In this document: piece by piece, positions 1 through 7,145 of the stretch
How positions within the stretch are numbered: the first letter of the stretch is position 1
Layout of the letters: each line of letters begins with the position of its first letter
Assembly: GCA_000434915.1 (NCBI GenBank)
Contig: FR882073.1
Coordinates: 27,092-55,102, forward strand
Direction: 5' to 3'
DNA: 28,011 nt
DNA from: Ruminococcus sp. CAG:563
GTDB taxonomy: Bacteria > Bacillota > Clostridia > Oscillospirales > Acutalibacteraceae
Notes under the pieces: model-generated
The model's database searches: none
What the model was told of the DNA's origin: nothing
The model's input: only the letters and a program-made list of their open reading frames with translations
Translations under genes and position numbers: made by a program

Positions 1-1
1 T

Positions 2-256
2 GCTTTCGGGCTTTTCTGTGACGGTTTTGATGCTTTCGATAAAGCATTTCAGGAAGGCATTATCGACCGTGTGTTCACAACTAACCTCATTTACGGTACA
101 CCCGAGCTTCTCAGCAAGGATTGGTACATCAGAGTTGATATGTCAAAGTATCTTTCATATATTATCGATACCCTTAACCATGACACATCAATCAGCGATC
201 TTCTCGACCCTGCCGAAAAGATCAACACTCTGCTTGAGAAAAAAGGACTTAAATAA
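2..256 (+). CDS. prs: Ribose-phosphate pyrophosphokinase, C-terminal end (partial)
   Basis: The 5' part lies outside the window; 84 codons in frame 2 are visible, ending in TAA at 254-256. The enzyme makes PRPP from ribose 5-phosphate and ATP in the cytoplasm, feeding purine, pyrimidine, NAD and histidine synthesis. The tail contains a 'TTNLIYGTPELLS' block followed by 'DMSKYLSYIIDTLNHD' and an LLDP segment. I recognise this as the C-terminus of the long clostridial-type PRPP synthetases rather than the short Bacillus type (from memory of the family). The PRPP-loop and ATP-site motifs would lie upstream and cannot be checked. PRPP is also the substrate of two salvage enzymes encoded further on (upp, hpt), but nothing in the sequence links their expression. 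A hairpin terminator follows directly. Confidence 0.85.
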   Translation, partial: AFGLFCDGFDAFDKAFQEGIIDRVFTTNLIYGTPELLSKDWYIRVDMSKYLSYIIDTLNHDTSISDLLDPAEKINTLLEKKGLK

Positions 257-270
257 GAATAATAAATCAA

Positions 271-303
271 AACATCTCTGCTTCATCGGCAGGGATGTTT
301 TTT
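271..303 (+). terminator. Intrinsic terminator after the PRPP synthetase gene
   Basis: A 10-bp stem (271-280 pairs with 290-299, one G:U) is closed by a short loop and followed by a run of T. It sits 15 bp after the stop codon. Confidence 0.85.
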
Positions 304-323
304 GAAATGAGTCAAAAAAATTC

Positions 324-352
324 TTGCATAAATCGCCAAAGAGATGTATTAT
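324..352 (+). promoter_or_regulatory. Sigma-A type promoter for the GtrA-like gene
   Basis: TTGCAT at 324-329 and TATTAT at 347-352 are separated by 17 bp. The promoter lies between the upstream terminator and the ATG at 379. Confidence 0.6.
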
Positions 353-378
353 ATAAAAAAAGCAAATCAGGTGATTTT

Positions 379-870
379 ATGAGCGAAAAGAAAAGTAAAA
401 AGGACATATTACAATTTATAAAGTTCGTTCTGTTCTCCGCTTCTGCGGGAATTATCCAGTTCGGCAGCTTTACATTGATGAAAGAGGTCATCATTAAGCT
501 TGATTTCTTTCAGAATCTTATGCTTGAGCACGAGACCTTTGCAAGAATAATGAACAACGAATACGGCCCGATGTATCTCATCGCCCTTATTTTGTCCGTT
601 ATATGGAATTTTACGTTCAACCGAAAGTTTACGTTCAAATCAGCCAACAACGTTCCGATTGCTATGCTCAAGGTTTTTGCTTATTATGCTGTGTTTACGC
701 CGATTTCTACTGTTATCGGTGTTCACTTTACAAACAAATATTCAAATTCGGAAGCCGTCGATTATATAGTGCTTATCATAACCATGCTTGCAAACATGAT
801 TACCGAATTCCTCTTTGATAAGTTTGTTGTTTTCAGAAATTCCGAAGGCACTGCCGAAAAGAAAGAATAA
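379..870 (+). CDS. GtrA-like polytopic membrane protein
   Basis: A 163-residue membrane protein. I place the start at the ATG at 379, which has an AGGTGA ribosome-binding site; the frame is open upstream to 295, but that part overlaps the promoter. Four hydrophobic segments are seen (about residues 12-34, 64-82, 97-115 and 128-147). The second ends in 'WNFTFNRKFTFK', the asparagine/arginine-rich GtrA signature, and the fourth runs into 'EFLFDKFVVF', its degenerate second copy. GtrA-family proteins are thought to help flip or handle undecaprenyl-phosphate-linked sugars for cell-envelope glycans. The exact substrate cannot be read from sequence. It is a single-gene unit with its own promoter and terminator. 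Length fits the family, with a slightly long loop between segments 1 and 2. Confidence 0.8.
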   Translation: MSEKKSKKDILQFIKFVLFSASAGIIQFGSFTLMKEVIIKLDFFQNLMLEHETFARIMNNEYGPMYLIALILSVIWNFTFNRKFTFKSANNVPIAMLKVFAYYAVFTPISTVIGVHFTNKYSNSEAVDYIVLIITMLANMITEFLFDKFVVFRNSEGTAEKKE

Positions 871-878
871 TAATTTCT

Positions 879-912
879 ACTCCCGTTATCCTCGTGATTT
901 CGGGAGTTTTTC
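879..912 (+). terminator. Intrinsic terminator after the GtrA-like gene
   Basis: ACTCCCG (879-885) pairs with CGGGAGT (901-907) and is followed by a T run. Confidence 0.85.
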
Positions 913-921
913 TCTTAAATA

Positions 922-950
922 TGGACAAAATAATTATTTAATGATATAAT
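922..950 (+). promoter_or_regulatory. Sigma-A promoter for the GH5 gene
   Basis: TGGACA (922-927), a 17-bp spacer and TATAAT (945-950), with a TG one base upstream (extended -10). The predicted transcript start is only about 15 nt before the ATG, so there is little room for leader regulation. Confidence 0.75.
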
Positions 951-972
951 CGGATTAAAGGAGGTCGGTTTT

Positions 973-2223
973 ATGAAAAAAACAATCAAAAGAATTTTAT
1001 GCGTTGTAATGTGCTTCGTGCTCATCCTCCCCTTTGCACTCAGTGCAGCGGCTGCGGATATCGACACAGGCTTCACTCAAGAGGATTTTCTTGTCACCAA
1101 GGGTAATAAAATCTACAATAAAAATGGTGAAGAGGTTGTTCTCCACGGAGTGAATCTCGGCTCATGGCTCATTCAGGAGGACTGGCTTTCTCCCTATGAA
1201 GAGGCACAGGATCATTACGATATGCTCGAAACTCTCATTGACCGCTTCGGCACAGAGAGAGCCTATGCGCTGATGAATACATATCAGGACAACTGGATCA
1301 CGGAATATGACCTTGATCAGATTAAAGAAAGAGGCTTCAACTGCGTCCGTGTTCCCTTCTGGTACAGAAATTTCTATTCCGACGATAACGGTACAAAAAT
1401 TCTCGACAAAAACGGCGAATGGGATTTCCGTTATCTTGACTGGATAGTCGAGGAGTGCTCAAAAAGACAGATTTACGTTATACTCGATATGCACGGTGCT
1501 CCGGGCTTTCAGAGTGACGCTCCCCACAGCGGCAAGAGAGACGCCTGCCGGCTCTATGAGGATTCCGAACAGGGCGAATTTTACAGAACGCTTGCCGACG
1601 AGCTTTGGACGGCAATCGCTTCACGCTTCAAGGGTAATCCGGCGGTCGCAATGTACGACCTGCTCAATGAACCCTCATGCGAATGTGAGTACGGCGAGGT
1701 TACAAGAAGAATTAACAACACCAAGGAATACAAGCGTCTTTACAAGGCCGTTAGAGCCGTCGACGAGGATCATATCATCACGCTTGAATGTATTTGGACT
1801 GCCTTTGCACTGCCTCATAAAGCACTTGCGGGCTTCAAGAACGTTGTTTATCAGGTGCATTTCTATCAAAATTCGGATTTCATCTTCGTTCTCTTTGTAA
1901 CGCTGACAAAAATCTATTATATGAACACCCCTCTGCTCATGGGCGAGTTCTATCCCCTCGGCAAAACAACATGGGCAAGCTGCTTCAAGTCGATGAAGAA
2001 TCTAAACTACAACTGGATGCTTTGGACATATAAAGCCTCCGGCCACGGCATGTGGGATTCCGACTGGGTAATGTTCGGCGCAAAGGACGGCTTTGAGCGT
2101 GCAAAGGTTCAGACGGATTCATATGATGAAATAGCAAGAAAATGGGGTTCATGTCTCAGAACCGACGGAAACTTCCAGGACACCGGCCACTATGACCGTG
2201 ATGTTGCGGCATATGTGAAGTAA
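973..2223 (+). CDS. Secreted GH5-family glycoside hydrolase (glucanase-like)
   Basis: A 416-residue secreted enzyme. Residues 1-28 form a typical signal peptide (KKTIKR, hydrophobic core, then an alanine-rich cleavage site), and a strong AAAGGAGGT precedes the ATG. The rest is a family-5 (beta/alpha)8 barrel: 'GVNLGSWL' at 59-66, 'RVPFWY' at 126-131, the acid/base glutamate E233 in 'LNEP', H296 in 'QVHFY' and the likely nucleophile E325 in 'MGEF'. The N-terminal 'GVNLGSWLIQEDW' is most like the exo-beta-1,3-glucanase branch of GH5, but the exact glucan specificity is not certain. There is no dockerin, carbohydrate-binding module, LPXTG motif or second domain, so the enzyme is predicted to act free outside the cell. 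It is a monocistronic unit between its own promoter and terminator, with no neighbouring sugar transporter or sensor. Confidence 0.88.
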   Translation: MKKTIKRILCVVMCFVLILPFALSAAAADIDTGFTQEDFLVTKGNKIYNKNGEEVVLHGVNLGSWLIQEDWLSPYEEAQDHYDMLETLIDRFGTERAYALMNTYQDNWITEYDLDQIKERGFNCVRVPFWYRNFYSDDNGTKILDKNGEWDFRYLDWIVEECSKRQIYVILDMHGAPGFQSDAPHSGKRDACRLYEDSEQGEFYRTLADELWTAIASRFKGNPAVAMYDLLNEPSCECEYGEVTRRINNTKEYKRLYKAVRAVDEDHIITLECIWTAFALPHKALAGFKNVVYQVHFYQNSDFIFVLFVTLTKIYYMNTPLLMGEFYPLGKTTWASCFKSMKNLNYNWMLWTYKASGHGMWDSDWVMFGAKDGFERAKVQTDSYDEIARKWGSCLRTDGNFQDTGHYDRDVAAYVK

Positions 2224-2236
2224 AGAAAATATTCTT

Positions 2237-2268
2237 AAAAGGGCGGCCGACGGTCGTCCTTATTTTAT
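2237..2268 (+). terminator. Intrinsic terminator after the GH5 gene
   Basis: AAGGGCGGCC (2239-2248) pairs with GGTCGTCCTT (2252-2261) using G:U pairs, then ATTTTATT. Confidence 0.8.
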
Positions 2269-2431
2269 TATGCAATCGTATAAGCTGACGATTCTGTACG
2301 ATTTTTCTTCTTATCTTAGTTCGATGCGGTCATAGTCCACTACAAAATGTGCAAATCAAACTATACCGTTGGCTGCAAAAGCTTGATTAAAATTCTTAAA
2401 TAAACCGCATGAATATTCGACTTTCTTTACA
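2269..2431. other. Intergenic stretch with no recognisable feature
   Basis: Between the GH5 terminator and the first tRNA-tail repeat I see no gene, promoter or strong hairpin. Short open frames here are without ribosome-binding sites. Confidence 0.5.
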
Positions 2432-2517
2432 CTCAGACCTTCTCAGGTTCAAGTCCTTGGCAAAGAAAAAAAGAGCCGCAATCGGCTCTTTTTCTTTGGT
2501 CGAGGCGACAGGACTTG
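2432..2517 (-). repeat. Duplicated tRNA-Pro 3' tail plus terminator (distal copy)
   Basis: This 86-bp block is nearly identical to 2630-2715. Read on the minus strand it starts with the last 21 nt of tRNA-Pro including CCA (2497-2517), continues through the GAGCCG/CGGCTC terminator hairpin and ends after a sequence resembling a second T-loop in the opposite orientation (about 2446-2456). Only a few bases differ, mainly in the A and T run lengths. It has no anticodon arm, so it is not a functional tRNA. Confidence 0.85.
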
Positions 2518-2629
2518 TTGTCCGCTTCGGCTTCACCTCGCATACTGACAGCTCGACGACCGTTGCAAGCGACAGTACCCGTCTCACCGCTCCTCGCTAA
2601 AAACGGTCCACCGGACTGTTTTCTTAACG

Positions 2630-2715
2630 CTCAGACCTTCTTAGGTTCAAATCCTTGGCAAAGAAAAAAGAGCCGCAATCGGCTCTTTTTTCTTTGGTCG
2701 AGGCGACAGGACTTG
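2630..2715 (-). repeat. tRNA-Pro 3' tail plus terminator (proximal copy)
   Basis: This copy includes the real 3' end of the tRNA-Pro gene (2695-2715), its terminator and the adjoining T-loop-like sequence at about 2644-2654. The two copies are 198 bp apart start to start. The 112 bp between them contain a small hairpin around 2602-2620 (ACGGTCC/GGACTGT with one G:U). Confidence 0.85.
2661..2694 (-). terminator. Intrinsic terminator of tRNA-Pro
   Basis: A perfect 15-bp stem: 2661-2675 pairs with 2680-2694 across a CAAT loop, with an A/T-rich base that gives a T run on either strand. It starts directly after the tRNA CCA end. Confidence 0.85.
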
Positions 2716-2771
2716 AACCTGCGGCATCTTGGTCCCAAACCAAGCACTCTACCAAACTGAGTTACGCCTCG
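2695..2771 (-). tRNA. tRNA-Pro (anticodon TGG)
   Basis: 77 nt including an encoded CCA. The acceptor stem is CGAGGCG/CGCCTCG with discriminator A. The D arm (ACTC/GAGT), anticodon stem CTTGG/CCAAG, loop TTTGGGA (anticodon TGG, complementary to plus 2735-2737) and T arm GCAGG-TTCAAGT-CCTGT all fold normally. It decodes CCN proline codons. It has its own strong promoter (2795-2822) and terminator. Confidence 0.97.
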
Positions 2772-2794
2772 TCGCTGCAAAACACAACGTTGAT

Positions 2795-2822
2795 ATTATA
2801 ACACAAAAACGCCTTTTGTCAA
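2795..2822 (-). promoter_or_regulatory. Strong sigma-A promoter for tRNA-Pro
   Basis: TTGACA (complement of 2817-2822), a 16-bp spacer and TATAAT (complement of 2795-2800) lie just upstream of the tRNA. The -35 box lies at the edge of the hairpin that ends the upstream operon. Confidence 0.9.
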
Positions 2823-2844
2823 TATCTGAGAGACAAAAAGCGTT
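2803..2844 (-). terminator. Terminator of the peptidase-lgt-folD-glycosyltransferase operon
   Basis: On the minus strand a 13-bp stem (complement of 2832-2844 with complement of 2808-2820, one G:U) is followed by TTTTTG. Its 3' arm and T run overlap the -35 box and spacer of the tRNA promoter. Confidence 0.8.
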
Positions 2845-2862
2845 TATTGTTTTCACAAAAAT

Positions 2863-3780
2863 TTATACTATTTTCGCTATGATCTGACTGTCATATTTCT
2901 TGTCATGATATTCGCCTACATCGTCATTGGAGGCTTCATGAACCATCTTGTTCTTTATCGGCGATTTCTTCTTTGCTTTCATCCTGTACCATTCATATTC
3001 AACATCAACATGGCCGATATCAACCGCCTGATACCCGAGCTTATGTAAATCATAGGCAAGGCAGGTTGCCGCAGGGCCGAGCGCAAGGAGAATAAGAACA
3101 TCCTTGTCAAGCTTTTTCGCCTCATCAAGAATTTCATCATACTTTGAAAATGCCTCGCTTGAAGGGCCGAGAATACGTTTAACGGATTTTGCATTATCAA
3201 GCAAATCGTTACCCACGCCGAGACGGCTCATTTCGCCCTCAATAATGACAACATCCCTGTTATCCCAAATCTTTTTGATATGCTCAAAGATTTCTCCGCT
3301 CTCCTCCTTGTGTCGGAGGCCGATATATTGGCGTGTCATGGAAGCGTTATAGTACGTCTTGTCCTTTAAAAGATACTTGTACCAAACACCCCTGAATCGT
3401 GCAAGATGCTTCTTCCAATGCTTATTTGTCGCTTCGTCATATCTTTCGCCGTTATCAAAAATATCGGCAATGCCTATCATCAGACCGTCAACATTGCTTG
3501 ACAAGACCTCACGCATTTTATCCCGTATCTTTTTTGAATTAACCTGAAACGATATGTTTTTGCCGGCCGCAAGCTTGATTTCTCCGTCGCCGAAGCGTGC
3601 GATCGACCTTTTGTTTTTGACGATTTCATCAATCGTATCATCGACTGAAGCAACCTGCGGAGCTTTGGTAACTTTTCGGTAAAAGAAGTCCCTTACTCTC
3701 CAGAATGTATCCTTGATCCTGAGCCATATCTTAACAAAAATATCAATCAGTTTTATGATAAGCTGTTTCAAGCCGTTCAC
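2863..3780 (-). CDS. GT-D fold glycosyltransferase (DUF1792 / SP_1767-like)
   Basis: About 305 residues. The core begins near residue 45 and has 'SIARFGDGEIKL' (59-70); the D65-G-E67 pair matches the metal-binding DxE signature of GT-D enzymes such as the DUF1792 transferases that add glucose to streptococcal serine-rich glycoproteins. Further family-like blocks are 'VVIIEGEMSRLGVGNDLL' and 'LILLALGPAATCLAYDL'. A basic amphipathic N-terminus (1-40) may bind the membrane surface. The acceptor is unknown; envelope glycan or polysaccharide is an inference. It is the last gene of the operon, 11 bp after the PspC gene. The listed start is GTG at 3780, but a GGAG lies only 2 nt before it; the TTG at 3771, with a 10-nt spacing, may be the true start. 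Confidence 0.8.
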   Translation of the reverse strand: MNGLKQLIIKLIDIFVKIWLRIKDTFWRVRDFFYRKVTKAPQVASVDDTIDEIVKNKRSIARFGDGEIKLAAGKNISFQVNSKKIRDKMREVLSSNVDGLMIGIADIFDNGERYDEATNKHWKKHLARFRGVWYKYLLKDKTYYNASMTRQYIGLRHKEESGEIFEHIKKIWDNRDVVIIEGEMSRLGVGNDLLDNAKSVKRILGPSSEAFSKYDEILDEAKKLDKDVLILLALGPAATCLAYDLHKLGYQAVDIGHVDVEYEWYRMKAKKKSPIKNKMVHEASNDDVGEYHDKKYDSQIIAKIV

Positions 3781-3791
3781 TCTCCGATAGC

Positions 3792-4040
3792 TTACTTTTC
3801 TTCCTCGTCGTGATTCGTTGCGTCGGTATCTATCATTCCGTTATCCTCGGGAATAATAATTGCGAGCATGATGTAAATTATAACTCCCGGGAATCCGCCC
3901 GTGAAGAAAGAAACAAGAGCATAAATCACTCTTACGATCGTCGGGTCAATTCCGATGAAATCGGCAAATCCGGCACATACGCCGCTGAGCATTTTATTGT
4001 TTGTGCTTTTGTAAAGTTTCTTGTTTTTCACATTGATCAT
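3792..4040 (-). CDS. PspC-domain membrane protein
   Basis: 82 residues. 'KLYKSTNNKMLSGVCAGFADFIGIDPTIVR' covers the start of the PspC domain, followed by one hydrophobic segment (about 40-63) and an acidic, soluble tail. PspC-type proteins sit in the cytoplasmic membrane and are linked to envelope stress in other bacteria; no pspA or liaR-like partner is visible here, so that role is only inferred. The ATG at 4040 overlaps the folD stop as ATGA, suggesting translational coupling. The ribosome-binding site AAAGG touches that ATG, and the GTG at 4031 has better spacing, so the protein may start three codons later. Confidence 0.85.
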   Translation of the reverse strand: MINVKNKKLYKSTNNKMLSGVCAGFADFIGIDPTIVRVIYALVSFFTGGFPGVIIYIMLAIIIPEDNGMIDTDATNHDEEEK

Positions 4041-4885
4041 CCTTTCTGAATTTTAGCTGCCGTTATTGTATTTTGCATAAGCGTTGCTATGGTCATCGGA
4101 CCGACACCGCCGGGAACGGGCGTAATATAGCTCGCCTTTTCCTTGCAAGCTTCAAAGTCAACGTCGCCGCAGAGCTTGCCGTCCTCATTTCGGTTTATGC
4201 CGACGTCAATAATGATTGCTCCGTCCTTCACCATGTCTGCCGTGACGAACTTTGCCCTGCCGACTGCGGCAACAATAACGTCCGCCTGTGAAACGATTTC
4301 CTTAAGATTTTTAGTATGCGAATGGCAGACCGTCACGGTTGCATTCTCTTTAAGCATAAGCATCGCCATAGGCTTGCCGACAATGTTGCTCCTGCCGATT
4401 ATAACGCAGTGCTTACCGTCAAGGCTGATGTTTTCGTACTTGAGCATCTCCATAATTCCTGCCGGTGTGCATGGAAGAAAGCTGTAGTCGCCTATCATGA
4501 TGTGACCCACGTTCTCGGGATGGAATGCGTCAACGTCTTTTTCGGGCTTTATGAGATTAAGTACCTCCTTTTCGTTGAGGTGCTTCGGCAGCGGAAGCTG
4601 GCAGAGTATGCCGTTCACGCTCTCATCATTGTTAAGCTTTTCAACAAGTGAGTTAAGCTCCTCCTGCGATGCGTCGCCGGGAAGAAGATATTCAAGTGAG
4701 CGTATCCCGCAGAATTCGCAGGCCTTTTTCTTGTTGTTGACATAAACTCTTGAAGCCGGATCATCGCCGACGAGTATAACTGCGAGGCAGGGTTCAATGC
4801 CGTCCTTTTTCATTTCGCTCACCTGTGCGGCAACTCTTTCTTTGACCGCAAGCGAGATTTCTTTACCGCTGATTATCTTGTACAT
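4037..4885 (-). CDS. folD: Bifunctional methylenetetrahydrofolate dehydrogenase/cyclohydrolase
   Basis: 282 residues, full length. FolD converts 5,10-methylene-THF to methenyl-THF with NADP and then to 10-formyl-THF, linking serine/glycine carbon to purine and fMet-tRNA synthesis. Visible motifs: 'SRVYVNNKKKAC' with Y48 and the catalytic lysine K52, 'QLPLP' at 96-100, 'KDVDAFHP', the dinucleotide loop 'GRSNIVGKP' and the C-terminal 'PVPGGVGPMT'. The start has GGAGG 6 nt upstream and overlaps the end of lgt by 13 bp. The stop overlaps the next gene by 4 bp. The residues needed for both activities are present. Confidence 0.97.
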   Translation of the reverse strand: MYKIISGKEISLAVKERVAAQVSEMKKDGIEPCLAVILVGDDPASRVYVNNKKKACEFCGIRSLEYLLPGDASQEELNSLVEKLNNDESVNGILCQLPLPKHLNEKEVLNLIKPEKDVDAFHPENVGHIMIGDYSFLPCTPAGIMEMLKYENISLDGKHCVIIGRSNIVGKPMAMLMLKENATVTVCHSHTKNLKEIVSQADVIVAAVGRAKFVTADMVKDGAIIIDVGINRNEDGKLCGDVDFEACKEKASYITPVPGGVGPMTIATLMQNTITAAKIQKG

Positions 4886-5856
4886 CGCTGACCTCCGTTT
4901 TTTTTCTCTTCCACTTTGCTTTCCTTTTCCTCGGCCTGTTTTTTCAGCTCATCCTCAAGAAAATAATCAATGCCGTCAATCGGCTTCGGATGCTTCTTGA
5001 ATTTGACAAGCAGACAAATGAGAATAACAAGGCATACAACGGCGAGGACAGCCGAAAGCACCTGTGAAACTCTTATCGTTGTGCCTGCGAAATAAAGACT
5101 GTCGGTTCTGAAGCCCTCGACAACCGCTCTTTCGGCACCGTACCATACGCCGTAGGTAAGGAAAATCTGACCGCTGAATTTTCTCGCCTTTCTAGTGATG
5201 ATGTAAAGCACGACAAATCCGAGCAAGCACCATATCGATTCATAAAGGAATGTCGGATGAACAGCCTTTTCGGGGTCCATTGTTATTCCGTTTGCGTTGA
5301 GCTTATACGAATACTCCGTTATGTAACGGGCAATCTTTTCGCTCCACATACCCCATGGCATATCCGTATTCGTGCCGAAGGCCTCCTGGTTGGCAAAGTT
5401 GCCCCAGCGGCCTATGCCCTGACCTATCAAAAGGCTCATTGACGCAATATCCATAAGATTCCAGAAATTCATCTTGCGCACCCTGCAAACAATGAACGCA
5501 GCGATTATTCCGCCGATTATTCCGCCGTAAATCGCCAGTCCGCCGTTCCAAATGTAAAGAATTTCAATAGGGTTGTCCTTGTATCTTTCCCATTCAAAGA
5601 TGCAATAATAGAGTCTTGCGCCGAGAATGCCGAAAATTGTCGAATAGATAAGCACGTCGAGCATCTTATCAATGCTCATTTTCCATTTATAAGCCATCCT
5701 GCCACCGAAAAGAACGGCGAGCAGAAAGCCGAAAGCAATTATAGCTCCGTACCAGCGGATTGTAATATCATGGCCGAAAACAGAGAACTGAGCAAGGATC
5801 GAGGAGACCTCGAATCCACGCTCTATGCCGTTAAAATACACCGTTGTGGTGTCCAT
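4873..5856 (-). CDS. lgt: Prolipoprotein diacylglyceryl transferase
   Basis: 327 residues. Lgt moves diacylglycerol from phosphatidylglycerol to the lipobox cysteine of prolipoproteins, the first lipoprotein maturation step, in the cytoplasmic membrane. The family signature is 'GRWGNFANQEAFG' (149-161; R150 and N153 match the essential Arg/Asn), with 'RWYGAIIAFGF' near the N-terminus, H200 in 'HPTFLYES' and R243 in 'AERAVVEGFR'. About seven membrane segments are seen. The last 35-40 residues form a charged, lysine/glutamate-rich cytoplasmic tail, longer than in the classical enzymes. CGGAG precedes the ATG by 8 nt; the previous stop is 14 bp away. Co-transcription with folD and two peptidases appears opportunistic. 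Confidence 0.97.
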   Translation of the reverse strand: MDTTTVYFNGIERGFEVSSILAQFSVFGHDITIRWYGAIIAFGFLLAVLFGGRMAYKWKMSIDKMLDVLIYSTIFGILGARLYYCIFEWERYKDNPIEILYIWNGGLAIYGGIIGGIIAAFIVCRVRKMNFWNLMDIASMSLLIGQGIGRWGNFANQEAFGTNTDMPWGMWSEKIARYITEYSYKLNANGITMDPEKAVHPTFLYESIWCLLGFVVLYIITRKARKFSGQIFLTYGVWYGAERAVVEGFRTDSLYFAGTTIRVSQVLSAVLAVVCLVILICLLVKFKKHPKPIDGIDYFLEDELKKQAEEKESKVEEKKNGGQRCTR

Positions 5857-5870
5857 AGAATCAACTCCGA

Positions 5871-7145
5871 TCAGTTGGGTTTAATTACGGAAAGAACGCT
5901 GTATTTTTCATCAAGCGTCTTTTTGAAAATATCATTTATATCATCAAGAGTAACGGTTTTGAAAATCTCAAAATCGGTAAAAATGTTCTCGCCGGCAAAG
6001 AATGAAACCGCCATATTATTTGCAAGACCCTCAACGTCGTTCATGCCCATTATCATTCTGCCGTAAAGCTTTTTCTTCGTCCTGTCAAATGCAGTTTTGT
6101 CAAAGCTGGTTTCTCTGAATTTCTTAATTTCCTTAACTATCTCCTCGGAAACACTCTTCGGATCATTGCTTTCGCCGGCAAAAAGTACGCATGAATAGCC
6201 GAAGCCGGTAAAATATTCAAAGCCGAAGCTGCTGTTAATAAGCTTTCCGTCAAAAAGGCGTTTATAAAGCTCCGAGGATTGACCGGAAATCATATCGAGA
6301 AGAATTTCCATAGAAATTTCTTCCTTTGTCGTGCGCTCGGGAGTATCTCGGCTCTCCTTGAAACCGAACATAAACTGAGGCGTTGCAACCGAGAGCTTTT
6401 CCTCAACATAGCTGTCAAGAACCTCTTTCGGCTCATCAATAAGCTTACGCTGCGCCATTTTGCCCTCAACGGGCTTGAGTGCTTTATCGGCAACCTCAAT
6501 CACCTCATCAACGCTGACATTACCGGCAACGGCAAGAACCATGTTATGAAGATTATAGAAATTATCATAGCAGCCGTAAAGCGTTTTCGCCGTGATCTGA
6601 GCGATCGACTCCTGCGTACCTGCGATATCGATTCTTACAGGAAGATTGTGATACATCGTTCTCAGGCAGTTGAACATGACCTCCCAGTCCGGAGCGTCCT
6701 TGTACATATCAATTTCCTGACCGATGATGCCCTGCTCTTTTTCAACCGTAGCCTGTGTGAAATACGGATTCTGAACAAAATCAAGAAGAATTTCAAGATT
6801 CTTTTTGAAATTTGCGGAGCATGAGAAAAGATATCCCGTTCTGTCAAAGCTCGTGTAAGCGTTTGCCGAAGCACCCGTCTTGGCAAAGCGTTCAAATGCG
6901 TCGAGATCCTCGCTCTCAAAGAGTTTGTGCTCAAGAAAATGAGCCGTACCCTCTGGAATCTCCTTGAATGTGCCGTCATCCATCTGAATCATTGTGTCGA
7001 TTGAGCCGTATTTCGTCGCAAAGATAGCGTATGTGCTCGAATAATTCTCCTTGGGCATAACGAGAATTTTCAATCCCGACGGATGGTCTATATCATAGTA
7101 TTTTTCATTGAGAAGCTCGTTCCTGACTTCTTTAATATTCATCAT
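5871..7145 (-). CDS. M16-family zinc peptidase, catalytic subunit type (YmfH-like)
   Basis: About 424 residues, a single M16 repeat pair. 'HFLEH' at 69-73 is the inverted zinc motif HxxEH (H69, E72, H73), and E144 in 'IGQEIDMYKD' is the likely third ligand. 'NAYTSFDRTGYLFS' and the C-terminal half (about 220-424) fit the processing-peptidase fold. Bacillus YmfH is the closest family I recognise; the substrates of these cytoplasmic proteases are poorly known. The start overlaps the end of the paralogous partner gene as ATGA. A second ATG three bases later has a better distance from GGGGAGG. Together the two genes probably encode a heterodimer, one subunit active and one degenerate. Confidence 0.9.
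   Translation of the reverse strand: MMNIKEVRNELLNEKYYDIDHPSGLKILVMPKENYSSTYAIFATKYGSIDTMIQMDDGTFKEIPEGTAHFLEHKLFESEDLDAFERFAKTGASANAYTSFDRTGYLFSCSANFKKNLEILLDFVQNPYFTQATVEKEQGIIGQEIDMYKDAPDWEVMFNCLRTMYHNLPVRIDIAGTQESIAQITAKTLYGCYDNFYNLHNMVLAVAGNVSVDEVIEVADKALKPVEGKMAQRKLIDEPKEVLDSYVEEKLSVATPQFMFGFKESRDTPERTTKEEISMEILLDMISGQSSELYKRLFDGKLINSSFGFEYFTGFGYSCVLFAGESNDPKSVSEEIVKEIKKFRETSFDKTAFDRTKKKLYGRMIMGMNDVEGLANNMAVSFFAGENIFTDFEIFKTVTLDDINDIFKKTLDEKYSVLSVIKPN

Noticed and set aside
2396..2600. Two opposite 63-codon frames across the first tRNA-tail repeat
   Set aside because: They translate the terminator hairpin and the tRNA fragment, with no start signals.
2515..2760. 81-codon plus-strand frame ending in 'RRQDLNLRHLGPKPSTLPN'
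   Set aside because: It is the antisense translation of tRNA-Pro and its flank, a well-known type of false protein in databases. There is no ribosome-binding site.
6279..6824. 181-codon plus-strand frame opposite the M16 peptidase
   Set aside because: Antisense shadow with no ribosome-binding site.
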